A DNA stretch of 64,000 bases from Eubacterium sp. AB3007 (lineage in GTDB: Bacteria; Bacillota; Clostridia; Peptostreptococcales; Anaerovoracaceae): contig NZ_JIAD01000001.1 of assembly GCF_000688015.1 (NCBI RefSeq), positions 2,170,001 through 2,234,000 of the forward strand, read 5' to 3'. The number at the start of each line of letters is the position of its first letter. Within the stretch, counting starts at the first letter, position 1. The notes under the pieces were generated by a model. That model had not been told where the DNA came from, ran no database searches, and saw only the letters and a list, made by a program, of their open reading frames with translations. The position numbers and the translations under genes were made by a program. This document shows, piece by piece, positions 24,779 through 33,772 of this stretch.

Positions 24779-25576
24779 ATGCGAGCGATTGTTGTCGATG
24801 ATGAGCTGTTGATGATCCAAAAGTTTGAACGTCTGAGCAATGGGATCGAGGACCTTTCTATCAAAGCGTGTTTTGACAACGCAAAGGATGCGATTACCTA
24901 TGTGAAAAATAACCCGGTGGAAGCTGCGTTTCTGGACATTGAGATGCCCGGAATTAACGGAGTAGATCTTGCAAAAGAGTTGCGCGCGATCAACGCCGGG
25001 ATCCTGATCGTTTTTGTGACGGCGCATGAGGAGTACATTGCTGAGTCGAACAGGATCAAAGTAGATTATTATCTGCTGAAACCATATACGAGAGAACTTC
25101 TCGATCTGATGATGGAGAATCTGAGGATACTGGAATTTCGGCAGAGAAAAGTGATATATGTGCAGACCTTTGGCAGGTTCGTGGTCAAGAAAAATGACAG
25201 GCCTGTCAAGCTGGTGGGAAGAGCCAAGGAGATCCTGGCGTTGCTTATCACAAGGCGAGGGAGAGAGATCAGTAATGAGCAGATCTATCGCACGCTCTGG
25301 GAAACCAGAACCTGTACACATGAGCAGATGGGGGTCTACTATAACGCGCTGAGAAGACTGAGAAGGGCGCTGGCCAAGGAAGGCATCGCAGATCTTCTGA
25401 TCACCACAGACAGAGGACAGATGATCAATGCGGACATGGTGGATTGCGATTACTACCGGTGGTTGGATGACAATGTTCGAAATCACGAGGCGTTTCACGG
25501 AGAATTTCTGACAGAGTACAGTTGGGGTGAAAAGTATCTTGCGAGTATCGTGAGGAAGGAATACGGGTTGGATTGA
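24779..25576 (+). CDS. response regulator, receiver plus SARP-like winged helix
   Basis: This 265-residue regulator has a receiver domain (residues 1-120) with Asp7/Asp8, phospho-acceptor Asp53 (FLDIEMPG), Thr81 and Lys101 (LLKPY). A winged-helix domain (residues ~125-225, with RAKEILALLITRRGREISNE) of the SARP/OmpR_C type follows. No histidine kinase gene is in the window. The upstream CGTTAG direct repeat is also found before the pilus operon that follows, so it probably activates both its own gene and the pili. Eleven-base spacing of half-sites is usual for tandem OmpR-like binding. AAGGAG precedes the ATG, and a strong terminator follows at 25609. Confidence 0.87.
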   Translation: MRAIVVDDELLMIQKFERLSNGIEDLSIKACFDNAKDAITYVKNNPVEAAFLDIEMPGINGVDLAKELRAINAGILIVFVTAHEEYIAESNRIKVDYYLLKPYTRELLDLMMENLRILEFRQRKVIYVQTFGRFVVKKNDRPVKLVGRAKEILALLITRRGREISNEQIYRTLWETRTCTHEQMGVYYNALRRLRRALAKEGIADLLITTDRGQMINADMVDCDYYRWLDDNVRNHEAFHGEFLTEYSWGEKYLASIVRKEYGLD

Positions 25577-26047
25577 ATACCTGTTTGGAAAGGGATCGGA
25601 ACACCAGGCAGCAAGATGGAGATCTTGCTGTTTTTTGTGTGTCGGCTACCGGTTGTGCGAAGGGGCAGCTCACAAAGGGGAGCGGTTGCCGGGGATGCGG
25701 TCGTCAGATGGTCCGGTTGCCAGAGGGGTAAATGGAGCTATTTCTATATCCCAAGAACACGATCCATGACCATTGGGATACAGATTTCTCCAAAATCCGG
25801 GGTTTTGGTATCCCGGTTCAGAATCTTGGAGTCTTTTGGAATAGAAATAATCCAAATGGCCTTTTGGGATACAGAAAACCGTGATTATTACGATTTTGGT
25901 TTCCAGGCGACCATCAGGAAAATTATTGGGAACAATTCCGACCCGAAATAAGTTGTGGGAAACGGATCGTAGCAAGGGTGTGCTTCTGCACAAAGGAATT
26001 GTGACAAATGAAAAAAATTTTTAAAAATATGTAAAAAGGCTTAAAAA
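25577..26047. other. repeat-rich gene-free spacer before the pilus operon
   Basis: No gene is supported. After the terminator at 25609 the stretch contains TTGGGATACAGA twice (25773-25784, 25864-25875). An inverted repeat TATCCCAA (25747-25754)/TTGGGATA (25773-25780) and the hairpin CCAAAA (25790-25795)/TTTTGG (25803-25808) are also present. An open frame from 25616 begins inside the terminator and looks like chance. Confidence 0.45.
25609..25636 (+). terminator. terminator of the response regulator gene
   Basis: CAGCAAGAT (25609-25617) pairs perfectly with ATCTTGCTG (25622-25630) across a 4-nt loop, followed by six T residues. Confidence 0.88.
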
Positions 26048-26085
26048 CGTTAGCAGGGCGTTAGCGTGGGGAGGGTATCCTATAG
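26048..26085 (+). promoter_or_regulatory. direct-repeat operator and promoter of the pilus operon
   Basis: CGTTAG at 26048-26053 and 26059-26064 (11-bp period), then 11 bp, then TATCCTATAG (26076-26085). The layout matches the response regulator promoter base for base in spacing, and flanking bases such as ACGTTAG and AGGRCGTTAG are also conserved. Confidence 0.72.
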
Positions 26086-26141
26086 AAAACATAAATAAGG
26101 ATTATATATGAGGGAGTATTGAATCGTTAAGGAGCGGTGAT

Positions 26142-29100
26142 ATGAAGAATACCCACTTTATTTCATATGTGATAAAACTTGTTGTGCTACTGTTCGTCAC
26201 AATAACACTTGTGGTAGGGAACATGGCACTCCCTGTTTTTTCATTTGCGGAGACGGAACCTTCCGATAGTCCCGCCCTGGAGGCTACAACAGATAGTTCA
26301 GAGGAAGATGTGCAAGACCAGGATAAACAGGATACACAGAATACAGAAGGGACGTCAGAAAACGAGCCACAGGAACAAGTGGAAGAGACTGAGCAAGAAT
26401 CAGAAGCCCCTGCAGAGGAAGACAAGGGGAATGTTTTGCGTGCACCCTTGCGCGCGCCTGCACAACAGTATAGTGTCTGGTTTGACGGGACATTGGGGCT
26501 GGGGACGACAAATTCCCTGGTCGCTGGTGCCACGAACGTACGATCATATACAAATAACAATGGAACCATTACCTTGCCGACCAACGCAGGAAATAATAAT
26601 AAGTATAAGCTGAACGGCTGGTATGACGTCAGATCGAAAAAATGGTATGCTCCGGGAACCAGTGTGACAGTGAGCCAGGATACGGTCTTTTATGCAGACT
26701 GGATCCTGAAAAGCTATGATCTGCAGCAAAATGGTACTCTGGCAAATGGGCAGGCGGACACGACGAGTTTTGTCCATACCGATGTATTTGACTACAATGA
26801 GTTGTTCAACACCGCCCATGGGGCATCGCTGAATAGTATTCAGATTGGCAATACCCATAACGAAAACTGGAGAGATCAGGGTGGGGACAGTTTCCTTTTC
26901 ATGAACTGGTACAACCAGAATCTTGCAGGATACGGTTCCCTTGGTGCTCCCAGTAATCTGACTTTAGGACGGAATGCCTATAACGATAGCAGTGGGCACA
27001 TGGTCACGAGTGGGATCATATCCTCTCAAAATGATAAACTGATCAAGGATCTTTTCGACACAGAGGATGGGCTTGGCAAGAAGTATCTGGGAACAGGAGA
27101 CAATCTGTTTCTCCACGATGAAACAGGAAGCACCGAGAGTCGGGGGTTTGGAAAAGGCTACTTCTACTACGACAGTGATTACAATGGGGCCGACTACAAC
27201 CAGACTGCCGGTCGGTTCTATGTGTACAACGATGTACAGAACATTCAGGGGCAGAACAGAGGGTTCAACACTTGGATGAACGGAAACAAAAGGCCGGGAT
27301 TCATGCCCTTCGAACAGGGTGAGGTGAAGGAGAAAACAGGCCAGACCGACTATTGGTTCGGAATGAAGACATCCATCGATTTCTTCCTTCCGGATGACGT
27401 TGGAAGCAACGGAGGCGACTGTAACAAGTCCGCTGAGAAGAAAGATATGCGATTCTACTTCAGCGGTGACGATGATGTATGGGTCTTTGTAGATGATCAG
27501 TTGGTGCTCGATCTTGGGGGTATTCATCAGAGAAGTGCCGGTGACATCAACTTCTCTACAGGTGAGATCAAGTACTACAATGTGCGGGACAATGGAACTG
27601 AAACACTGCTGAAAACAGATACCACAACCCTTAAGAGCATAGCATCAGGCAACCACAAACTCACAATCTATTATCTGGAGCGTGGTTCCTCTTGGTCTAA
27701 CTGCTCGATCTACTTTAATCTTGCTCCGAGATATGAGCTCAAACTTGTCAAATCCGATGCGGATCAGCCGAGCACACTTCTGCCGGATGCAGAGTTCTCA
27801 ATCTACCGGGACAAAGCATGCACAGTTCCTGCCATGCTTTATGATAACAAGGAATGTGAAGGCACACCAAAGAGTGTGTTCAAGACAAACAGTGAGGGAA
27901 TCATCGAATGCTATGGACTTACGGCGAACCAGACCTATTATCTGAAAGAGACGAGTTCGCCGGCGGCGTATCCATCTGTTTCTGACAAGACAATCACGCT
28001 AAAACTAGACTCGACAGGAAATGCTACCCTGGTAGATACTGATGATGCGTTTGCGTCGGTAACTCAACAGGGAGCAACAAGAATCGACCTGAAGGTTAGC
28101 AACAAGAAGCCGGAGAAGACCTCAGTACATGTTGAAAAGAAATGGTACAACGAGGACGGCACGCCCCTTACCGAGAACATGCCAGATGTCATCAAAGTGC
28201 AGCTTTACCGAAGTGAAATTGAGACAGTTCCATCAGGAGGCGGAACTACGGGTGCCAGTATCCCGGTCAACATTACAACGCAGTATTTTGGAGGAGGTAA
28301 TGGAAGTAATACCGATACAGCCGCCCTTACAAAGGGGGATCTCTCCAAGAGTCTGATCGTTGTGTCTGGAGGAAAACTGCATCTTGATCTGGACATCACC
28401 AACAGCAGGCAAGCGGGAATCTATTCCGTCATGGTTAATGGACACGAGATCTCGCCTACTTCAGTGTCTGGACGGGCAACTCAGGAGTGCTTCATCGGAG
28501 GACGCTGGGGGCAGTATCCTCCGCTTCATACCACGTATGATATTGAAAATATAACGAGTGAAACGGATATTCGGATCACATTAATCGGGTATCTGAATTA
28601 CCCACAGAATTCTTCTGTACCGTCTGTGGCCGCGACACTGTCCGTGGGAACAGTGGTCACCGCGCCGGAGCAGCCTGAACCAGGAGTAGAACCCGAGATT
28701 CCCAGTGTCAGGCCAGAGGATGCTGAGAAAGTAAACGGCGAGATTGAACTAACCGAAGGGAATCAATGGCAATATACATGGGACAACCTTGATGTGACAA
28801 GTCCCGATGGCAAAACCTATTATTACTACGTCGAAGAATTACCTGTAGAAGGCTATTCCACCTCCTATACCGGGAATGGAACAGTAGGAGGCACGGTTAC
28901 CGTCACCAATGTACGGTTACGTGAGATCATCGTCAAGAAACTCTGGAAGAATGCCGCTGGATCCGATATGACAGAGGGAATGCCTGATTCCATACAGGCA
29001 GCGTTGATTCAGTCCGACAAGACAACGAACCAGAGCAAGGAGATCGCCTTTACCCTGAACCAAGGTAATCAGTGGACCAAGCGTTGGCGCAGTGATGACA

Positions 29101-30086
29101 GTGCGTTGGGAGAACAGAAAGACCATGTATACGAATACAGGGTTAAAGAGCTTGATAGCCTGGAGGGCTACGAAGCACCGGTATATACCAACAACGATGG
29201 GATATCGGAAGGGACGATCACGATCACCAACAAGAAAATCCTTTACAGGCTTCCTGATGCTGGTGGGAGTGGAACTTATCTGTTCGTCTTCCTCGGGAGT
29301 TTCATGATTGTACTGGCACTTGCGTTGATCGGCAAAGGACGGAAGTCCCGACGTGGACGAGGGCGTATGGCGCTGAAGACTCTGGCTGTGTTGGCTCTTT
29401 CAGTCAGTTTGATGCCACAAGGGGTCTTTGCGGCATCCCCTGTCAATGATGTGCCGGATATCGACGCCTCTATACCTCACTCTCTGACTGTGGAATACAC
29501 CTATGGCGGCACGCCGATCAGAGACACCGAGTTCCTTCTATGCAAGATTGCTGATTTGAGTGTGAAGGACCGTAGCGCAAAATACACGTTTACTGGGGAC
29601 TTTTCCTCCGAAGGAGGGTTTCCAAACGACTTGAGCGCTAGAGAGTCAGGTAGCCTGGCGAAAAGATTGTATAGTATGGTGCTTTCCGGAACTGCGCAGA
29701 CCATCAGTGGAAAGACAGACAGCAGTGGCAGGCTGGTATTCAGTGATCTGTCCCCTGGTATGTATCTGATTGCGCAGACAGCAGAGAAGAATCTATCCGG
29801 AAAGAGATATTCCTCGGATCCTTTCCTGGCGTCTGTGCCACAGCCGGTAACAAACGAAGCGACAGGGCAGACCGAGTGGCGATATGTAGTAACTGTCAGT
29901 CCCAAGGCAGCTGGTGTAAAGAATTCGGAAAAACCGAAAAAGCCAGATACTCCTAAAAAGGATACGCCGAACAATATAAAGACCGGAGACCCCTCCAATC
30001 TACGTTTTTATGGAGTTCTGCTGATTCTATCGGCGGCAGCCTTGAGTCTGCTGATCATATTTTATAGACGGAGGAGGGGATCGTAG
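26142..30086 (+). CDS. fused surface adhesin and pilin with two sorting signals
   Basis: This 1314-residue secreted protein looks like two pilus components in one frame. Part 1 has a signal peptide (cleavage near FSFA, residue ~36), an acidic low-complexity stretch (~37-100), a fibro-slime domain (near 440-470, DDDVWVFVDDQLVLDLGG) and Cna-B/SpaA-type domains with E-box-like YYLKETSSP, YYVEELPVEGY and YRVKELDSLEGY. It ends in a sorting signal LPDAG (1037-1041), a helix and a basic tail. Directly after comes Met1076 and a second signal peptide (ALKTLAVLALSVSLMPQGVFA). A ~240-residue pilin-like part follows, ending in NIKTG (1278-1282), a helix and RRRRGS. Either internal initiation at 29367 or a true fusion applies. 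Confidence 0.82.
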   Translation: MKNTHFISYVIKLVVLLFVTITLVVGNMALPVFSFAETEPSDSPALEATTDSSEEDVQDQDKQDTQNTEGTSENEPQEQVEETEQESEAPAEEDKGNVLRAPLRAPAQQYSVWFDGTLGLGTTNSLVAGATNVRSYTNNNGTITLPTNAGNNNKYKLNGWYDVRSKKWYAPGTSVTVSQDTVFYADWILKSYDLQQNGTLANGQADTTSFVHTDVFDYNELFNTAHGASLNSIQIGNTHNENWRDQGGDSFLFMNWYNQNLAGYGSLGAPSNLTLGRNAYNDSSGHMVTSGIISSQNDKLIKDLFDTEDGLGKKYLGTGDNLFLHDETGSTESRGFGKGYFYYDSDYNGADYNQTAGRFYVYNDVQNIQGQNRGFNTWMNGNKRPGFMPFEQGEVKEKTGQTDYWFGMKTSIDFFLPDDVGSNGGDCNKSAEKKDMRFYFSGDDDVWVFVDDQLVLDLGGIHQRSAGDINFSTGEIKYYNVRDNGTETLLKTDTTTLKSIASGNHKLTIYYLERGSSWSNCSIYFNLAPRYELKLVKSDADQPSTLLPDAEFSIYRDKACTVPAMLYDNKECEGTPKSVFKTNSEGIIECYGLTANQTYYLKETSSPAAYPSVSDKTITLKLDSTGNATLVDTDDAFASVTQQGATRIDLKVSNKKPEKTSVHVEKKWYNEDGTPLTENMPDVIKVQLYRSEIETVPSGGGTTGASIPVNITTQYFGGGNGSNTDTAALTKGDLSKSLIVVSGGKLHLDLDITNSRQAGIYSVMVNGHEISPTSVSGRATQECFIGGRWGQYPPLHTTYDIENITSETDIRITLIGYLNYPQNSSVPSVAATLSVGTVVTAPEQPEPGVEPEIPSVRPEDAEKVNGEIELTEGNQWQYTWDNLDVTSPDGKTYYYYVEELPVEGYSTSYTGNGTVGGTVTVTNVRLREIIVKKLWKNAAGSDMTEGMPDSIQAALIQSDKTTNQSKEIAFTLNQGNQWTKRWRSDDSALGEQKDHVYEYRVKELDSLEGYEAPVYTNNDGISEGTITITNKKILYRLPDAGGSGTYLFVFLGSFMIVLALALIGKGRKSRRGRGRMALKTLAVLALSVSLMPQGVFAASPVNDVPDIDASIPHSLTVEYTYGGTPIRDTEFLLCKIADLSVKDRSAKYTFTGDFSSEGGFPNDLSARESGSLAKRLYSMVLSGTAQTISGKTDSSGRLVFSDLSPGMYLIAQTAEKNLSGKRYSSDPFLASVPQPVTNEATGQTEWRYVVTVSPKAAGVKNSEKPKKPDTPKKDTPNNIKTGDPSNLRFYGVLLILSAAALSLLIIFYRRRRGS

Positions 30087-30145
30087 AAATGATGTAATAG
30101 ATAAAAATGTGTCAGTTATTACAATAACAAAGAAAGGAAAAGGAA

Positions 30146-31720
30146 ATGGAAACACGTACAAACAGAGAAATGAACAAACTGCTCGTACTGGTTTTGTCCC
30201 TCTTGGTGATGGTCTGCATGCTCCCTGTTTCTGCGTTCGCAGATAACAATGGAACGATCACTGCCAGCGGCATCGAAAAGGGCGCGACAGTCAAGGCTTA
30301 TCAGATCGTCAAGCAGAAGGCCGATGGAGACTGGGAAGCTGTTGTTGAAAATTCTATCGCAGATCCCACAAAACCGACTGCGGCAGAGATCACCGCGCTT
30401 GCAAGCAACACATCCGGTTTGACTGCCATCGACATGGAGGAAGGAACGGTTGAGACGACCAGTGATGGAGTGGCTGTCGTTGACTATACCAAGGCTGGCC
30501 TGGAGGCAGGTATGTACCTGGTATTGGTAGAAAAGGCGGACAGCGATTTTGTCTACAACCCGATGATCATCAGTGTGAACTACGATAACGATGGAAAGTT
30601 AGATGGCGGCAGTGTGAATGCGGACAGCCAGTTCACGGTTGGCGATGAAACCGCTTACGCCAAGAGAACCAAGCCGTCCGTCGACAAGAAGATCACCGGA
30701 AAGGTGGAAAACGATAATGTTACTGGGGATAGCACCACACAGGGGGACACCCTGAAGGAAGGTGACGAGGTCTCCTTTGAGATCACAACTACCATCCCTG
30801 CTTACTCGGCTGCCTATGACAATGAGCATCTTATGTTTGAGATCTCCGATACCGTAAGTGCTGGCTTGGATGATCCTACGAATATCGTTGTGAGTGATGC
30901 TAACGGTCCTTTGACAGAAGGAAATGAGTACACGCTGGAACAGACTGGAAAGACCTTCAAGATCGCTTTCAGCAAGGCTTACCTTCTCAGCGGTTCCGCA
31001 AAGTCGATCACAGTTACTTATAAGTCCAAGTTGAATGCGCAGGCTACCAGCGGATTTGATGCCAACACCAATAAGGCGACGATCGAGTACTCCAACACTC
31101 CGACAACGACAGAAGACAAGGATAAGACAACCTATCACTACACCTTTGATATCGACGGAAATGTATTTGGAAGCATGACCGGTAAAGAAATCGTCAAGGT
31201 AGGTGTAGACGCCACCACAGGAGAGCTGATCACAGCGGAGTCTTCCTCCACTACAACCACCACTCCTCTGCAGGGAGCAAAGTTCGGCCTGTTCAGGAGT
31301 AGCGATGACGAAAAGATTGCCGAAGTGGAAACTGATGAAAATGGTCTCATGACCTTCACGAGACTGGATGCTGGTGAGTATTACCTGAAGGAGCTGCAGG
31401 CGCCTGCCGGATACAAGACGGATTCCACTCAGGTTCCAGTCAGCATCAAGGCGGAACTGAATACAGACGGAACGCTGAAGTCCTATTCCATCACCATCAA
31501 TGGTCAGAACACAACGACCTATACAGCGAACAATTCCGGACCGGAGACTACCGTAGACATGACAGGTGACACCTCCCTGTTCAACAACTACAAGGCGGGA
31601 GCTCTGCCTAGCACAGGCGGCAGCGGTATCTACTTCTACATCGCAGCCGGTCTGATCCTGATCGGACTTGCCATTGTAGTGTATGTCTACAACAGAAGAA
31701 GAGAAGCCAGAGATAACTAA
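30146..31720 (+). CDS. major pilin subunit, LPXTG-anchored, isopeptide-forming
   Basis: This 524-residue protein is a sortase-polymerised backbone pilin of the SpaH/EbpB-like family. It has a signal peptide (cleavage after VSAFA, residue ~32) and a Cna-B-like domain ending in the E-box YLKELQAPAGY. The cell-wall sorting signal is LPSTG at 487-491, followed by a hydrophobic helix and the tail RRREARDN. Lysines in the N-terminal domain could serve as the pilin motif, but I cannot assign one securely. AGGAAAAGGA precedes the ATG. The gene follows the adhesin by 59 bp and precedes two class C sortases, the classic order of a Gram-positive pilus island. It should form the shaft. Confidence 0.92.
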   Translation: METRTNREMNKLLVLVLSLLVMVCMLPVSAFADNNGTITASGIEKGATVKAYQIVKQKADGDWEAVVENSIADPTKPTAAEITALASNTSGLTAIDMEEGTVETTSDGVAVVDYTKAGLEAGMYLVLVEKADSDFVYNPMIISVNYDNDGKLDGGSVNADSQFTVGDETAYAKRTKPSVDKKITGKVENDNVTGDSTTQGDTLKEGDEVSFEITTTIPAYSAAYDNEHLMFEISDTVSAGLDDPTNIVVSDANGPLTEGNEYTLEQTGKTFKIAFSKAYLLSGSAKSITVTYKSKLNAQATSGFDANTNKATIEYSNTPTTTEDKDKTTYHYTFDIDGNVFGSMTGKEIVKVGVDATTGELITAESSSTTTTTPLQGAKFGLFRSSDDEKIAEVETDENGLMTFTRLDAGEYYLKELQAPAGYKTDSTQVPVSIKAELNTDGTLKSYSITINGQNTTTYTANNSGPETTVDMTGDTSLFNNYKAGALPSTGGSGIYFYIAAGLILIGLAIVVYVYNRRREARDN

Positions 31721-31734
31721 TAGAAAATGAGAAC

Positions 31735-32568
31735 ATGAAAACAGCTTGGAAACGAAACCTGGCAGTGGCAGCCCTGCTCATCGCAGGGCTGTCTGTTCTT
31801 TTCTATCCTTTTATCAGCAATCGCTTCTATCAGTACAAAGCTGACAAGGCAATAGAAAAGTATATGAAGGAAACGAAGAATGCCAAGGCAACAGACAGCG
31901 AGGAAGAAATCGCAAAGGCGCAGTTGTATAACAAGGGATTGGTTGGCCAGGTCCCTCCTGAAACATTCTCTGCAAGAGAGGGCATTCTCCATGATAGTGA
32001 ATACGATGGACTTCTAAATCGGATGCAGGATGGCATGATGGGCTGTATCGAAGTACCTTCCATCCGCATAAAGTTGCCCATCTATCATTATACTGATAAA
32101 ACGGTGTTGGAGAAGGGGGCAGGGCACCTCTTCGGCAGTAGTCTTCCGGTTGGAGGAGACAGTACGCATGCTGTCATTACGGCTCACCGAGGTCTCCCCA
32201 GTGCCAAGATGTTCACCGATCTGGATCTGGTGAAGAAAGGAGACCTCATCTACCTGTATGTGGAGGGCAAAAACCTCGCCTATGCGGTTGACCAGATTAA
32301 GACTGTGGATCCAGAGGATTGTTCCGATCTGGGCATCGAAGAAGGGAAGGATCAGGTTACACTGGTTACTTGTACGCCATATGGTAAAAACACAGAGAGA
32401 TTGCTCGTAAGAGGCCAGCGTACTAAGTATCCGGGACAGAGCACACCGGGTCATCACAGATTCCCGCTCCAGCATATTCTCTTTGGACTGGCAGGTATCT
32501 TATCTGCTATCCTCTTGATCATTCTGATACGTGTGGGGAAGCGAAGATGGGCAAGAAGAACACCGTAA
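31735..32568 (+). CDS. class C sortase (pilus polymerase), first copy
   Basis: This 277-residue membrane transpeptidase should join pilin subunits. It has an N-terminal helix (residues ~8-27), the sortase fold with His151 (AHRG), Cys213 (TCTPYG) and Arg222 (ERLLVRG), and a second C-terminal helix (~248-268) before a basic tail. Two anchoring helices and the TCTPYG block are class C features. The usual DP-aromatic lid motif is not evident; the corresponding region reads HDSEYDGLLN. The gene begins 14 bp after the major pilin and overlaps the second sortase by 22 bp. Its ribosome binding site is weak, so it may be made at lower level than the pilin. Confidence 0.92.
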   Translation: MKTAWKRNLAVAALLIAGLSVLFYPFISNRFYQYKADKAIEKYMKETKNAKATDSEEEIAKAQLYNKGLVGQVPPETFSAREGILHDSEYDGLLNRMQDGMMGCIEVPSIRIKLPIYHYTDKTVLEKGAGHLFGSSLPVGGDSTHAVITAHRGLPSAKMFTDLDLVKKGDLIYLYVEGKNLAYAVDQIKTVDPEDCSDLGIEEGKDQVTLVTCTPYGKNTERLLVRGQRTKYPGQSTPGHHRFPLQHILFGLAGILSAILLIILIRVGKRRWARRTP

Positions 32569-33401
32569 AAAGGAAAGGAAAAAGCCTGCTGATCAGCAAA
32601 CTGATCATCGGGCTTCTTCTGTTGGGAGGCGTCAGTATTCTATTATATCCCTTCCTTTGTAACACATGGAATCAATACAAGAACGACAGGTCGATTGACC
32701 AATATGAGACAATGATGGAAACCCTTTCGGAAAAGGACAGAGATCACATGCTAAAGGAAGCAAGGGCTTATAACCGGGAGCACATGGTCACAGTGATCAC
32801 AGACTCCTTTGGGAAAAACCAGGGGGCTGCCAAAGTGCGTAAAGACATTGTGTATGACAGTCTTCTCAACCCGATAGGAGATGGAGCAATGGGTTTTCTA
32901 CAGATTCCTAAGATCAACGTCAGACTAGTGATCTATCATGGAACCTCGGAGGGAGTGTTACAGCAGGGGGTCGGTCATGTGCATGGGACGAGTCTGCCAG
33001 TAGGTGGCAGAGGGACTCATAGCGTTCTTGCTGCGCACCGAGGGCTTCCGACAGCCAAGCTCTTCACAGATCTGGACAGGATGGAGGCGGGCGATCAGTT
33101 TCTGATCAATGTTGTGGGAAAGATCTTGGCTTATCAGGTGGATAGCATTCGGGTAGTGAAACCAGATGAACTCGATGCTGTTCAGAATGACGTGAAGGAC
33201 GACAGAGTCACACTACTCACCTGTACGCCTTACGGAGTCAACTCCCACCGTCTGCTTGTCAGCGGCCACAGAGTTCCTTACGTAGAAGATGAGCAACCCT
33301 ATGTGGATATGATCAGATACATGTTGATCGCTGTTGTTGTCACGATTATCTTATTTGTATTAACACTGATCCTTTTGAGACGAAAACGTAAGAACGTGTG
33401 A
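32547..33401 (+). CDS. class C sortase, second copy
   Basis: This 284-residue sortase is a paralogue of its neighbour, with the same two-helix plan and catalytic His164 (AHRG), Cys226 (TCTPYG) and Arg235 (SHRLLVSG). The putative lid region reads YDSLLNP instead of a clear DP-aromatic motif. Its start lies inside the preceding gene (22-bp overlap), so translation is coupled. Two sortases for two or three pilin types suggest one enzyme for shaft polymerisation and one for adding the fused adhesin, whose motifs (LPDAG, NIKTG) differ from the shaft's LPSTG. No housekeeping class A or E sortase is visible in the window. Confidence 0.91.
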   Translation: MGKKNTVKRKGKSLLISKLIIGLLLLGGVSILLYPFLCNTWNQYKNDRSIDQYETMMETLSEKDRDHMLKEARAYNREHMVTVITDSFGKNQGAAKVRKDIVYDSLLNPIGDGAMGFLQIPKINVRLVIYHGTSEGVLQQGVGHVHGTSLPVGGRGTHSVLAAHRGLPTAKLFTDLDRMEAGDQFLINVVGKILAYQVDSIRVVKPDELDAVQNDVKDDRVTLLTCTPYGVNSHRLLVSGHRVPYVEDEQPYVDMIRYMLIAVVVTIILFVLTLILLRRKRKNV

Positions 33402-33438
33402 GAGACATGATCTGTCTGTGCTGAAAAGGAGGAAAAAG

Positions 33439-33490
33439 ATGGGGACTCCCCATGTTTTCCGTGGGTGTCGCCCACCAAATCCATTTTTTT
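33439..33490 (+). terminator. probable terminator of the pilus operon within a dispersed repeat
   Basis: ATGGGG (33439-33444) pairs with CCCCAT (33448-33453) and is followed by GTTTT. A second stem GTGGG (33461-33465)/CCCAC (33471-33475) is followed after eight bases by seven T residues. This segment is a minus-strand copy of the dispersed repeat also seen at 57979. Confidence 0.55.
33461..33483 (-). repeat. dispersed repeat, copy A
   Basis: On the minus strand it reads TGGATTTGGTGGGCGACACC and continues CACGG into an A-rich stretch and GGGG. Copy B at 57979-58004 is nearly identical, and a weaker copy C is at 57615-57637. The core consensus is GTRGGCGRCACCCAYGGRAA. Confidence 0.6.
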
Positions 33491-33613
33491 CCGCAATAAG
33501 GAGAATGTGCGCAGGAACCACGCCCGTCTAGTAGTATTCCAAAAGCCTGCGTTAATCATTCTCTTTAACTTCGTTTTTATCTCCATCGTGTATGATATTG
33601 ATTAAGGAAAGGC

Positions 33614-33772
33614 ATGGTTGATCGGATGAAGAAGAGGAATCGTATATTTGTGCAGATAACGCTTCTGCTCGTGGGCGTAGCCTTTGTCACCATTGGTGCC
33701 CTTCGGGGAGAAGCAGAGACGGTGCTGAACAAGGCGGTGAATATATGTTTGGAGTGTGTTGGTATTGGATAA
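33614..33772 (+). CDS. small CXXC membrane peptide (CD1871A-like)
   Basis: This 52-residue peptide has a basic start, one transmembrane helix (about residues 10-27) and a C-terminal CLECVGIG with a CxxC pair. It matches the plan of the CD1871A family of CXXC peptides that sits next to NapH-like Fe-S proteins in Clostridia. The ATG at 33614 follows AAGGAAAGG. Its TAA stop (33770-33772) lies inside the start region of the next gene. The CxxC probably takes part in thiol redox chemistry at the membrane with the adjacent Fe-S protein and thioredoxin-like lipoprotein. Its exact role is unknown. Confidence 0.8.
   Translation: MVDRMKKRNRIFVQITLLLVGVAFVTIGALRGEAETVLNKAVNICLECVGIG

Noticed and set aside
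25616..25951. A 111-codon hypothetical gene before the pilus operon
   Set aside because: Its start lies inside a terminator hairpin, with no ribosome binding site, and the composition is unlike nearby genes.
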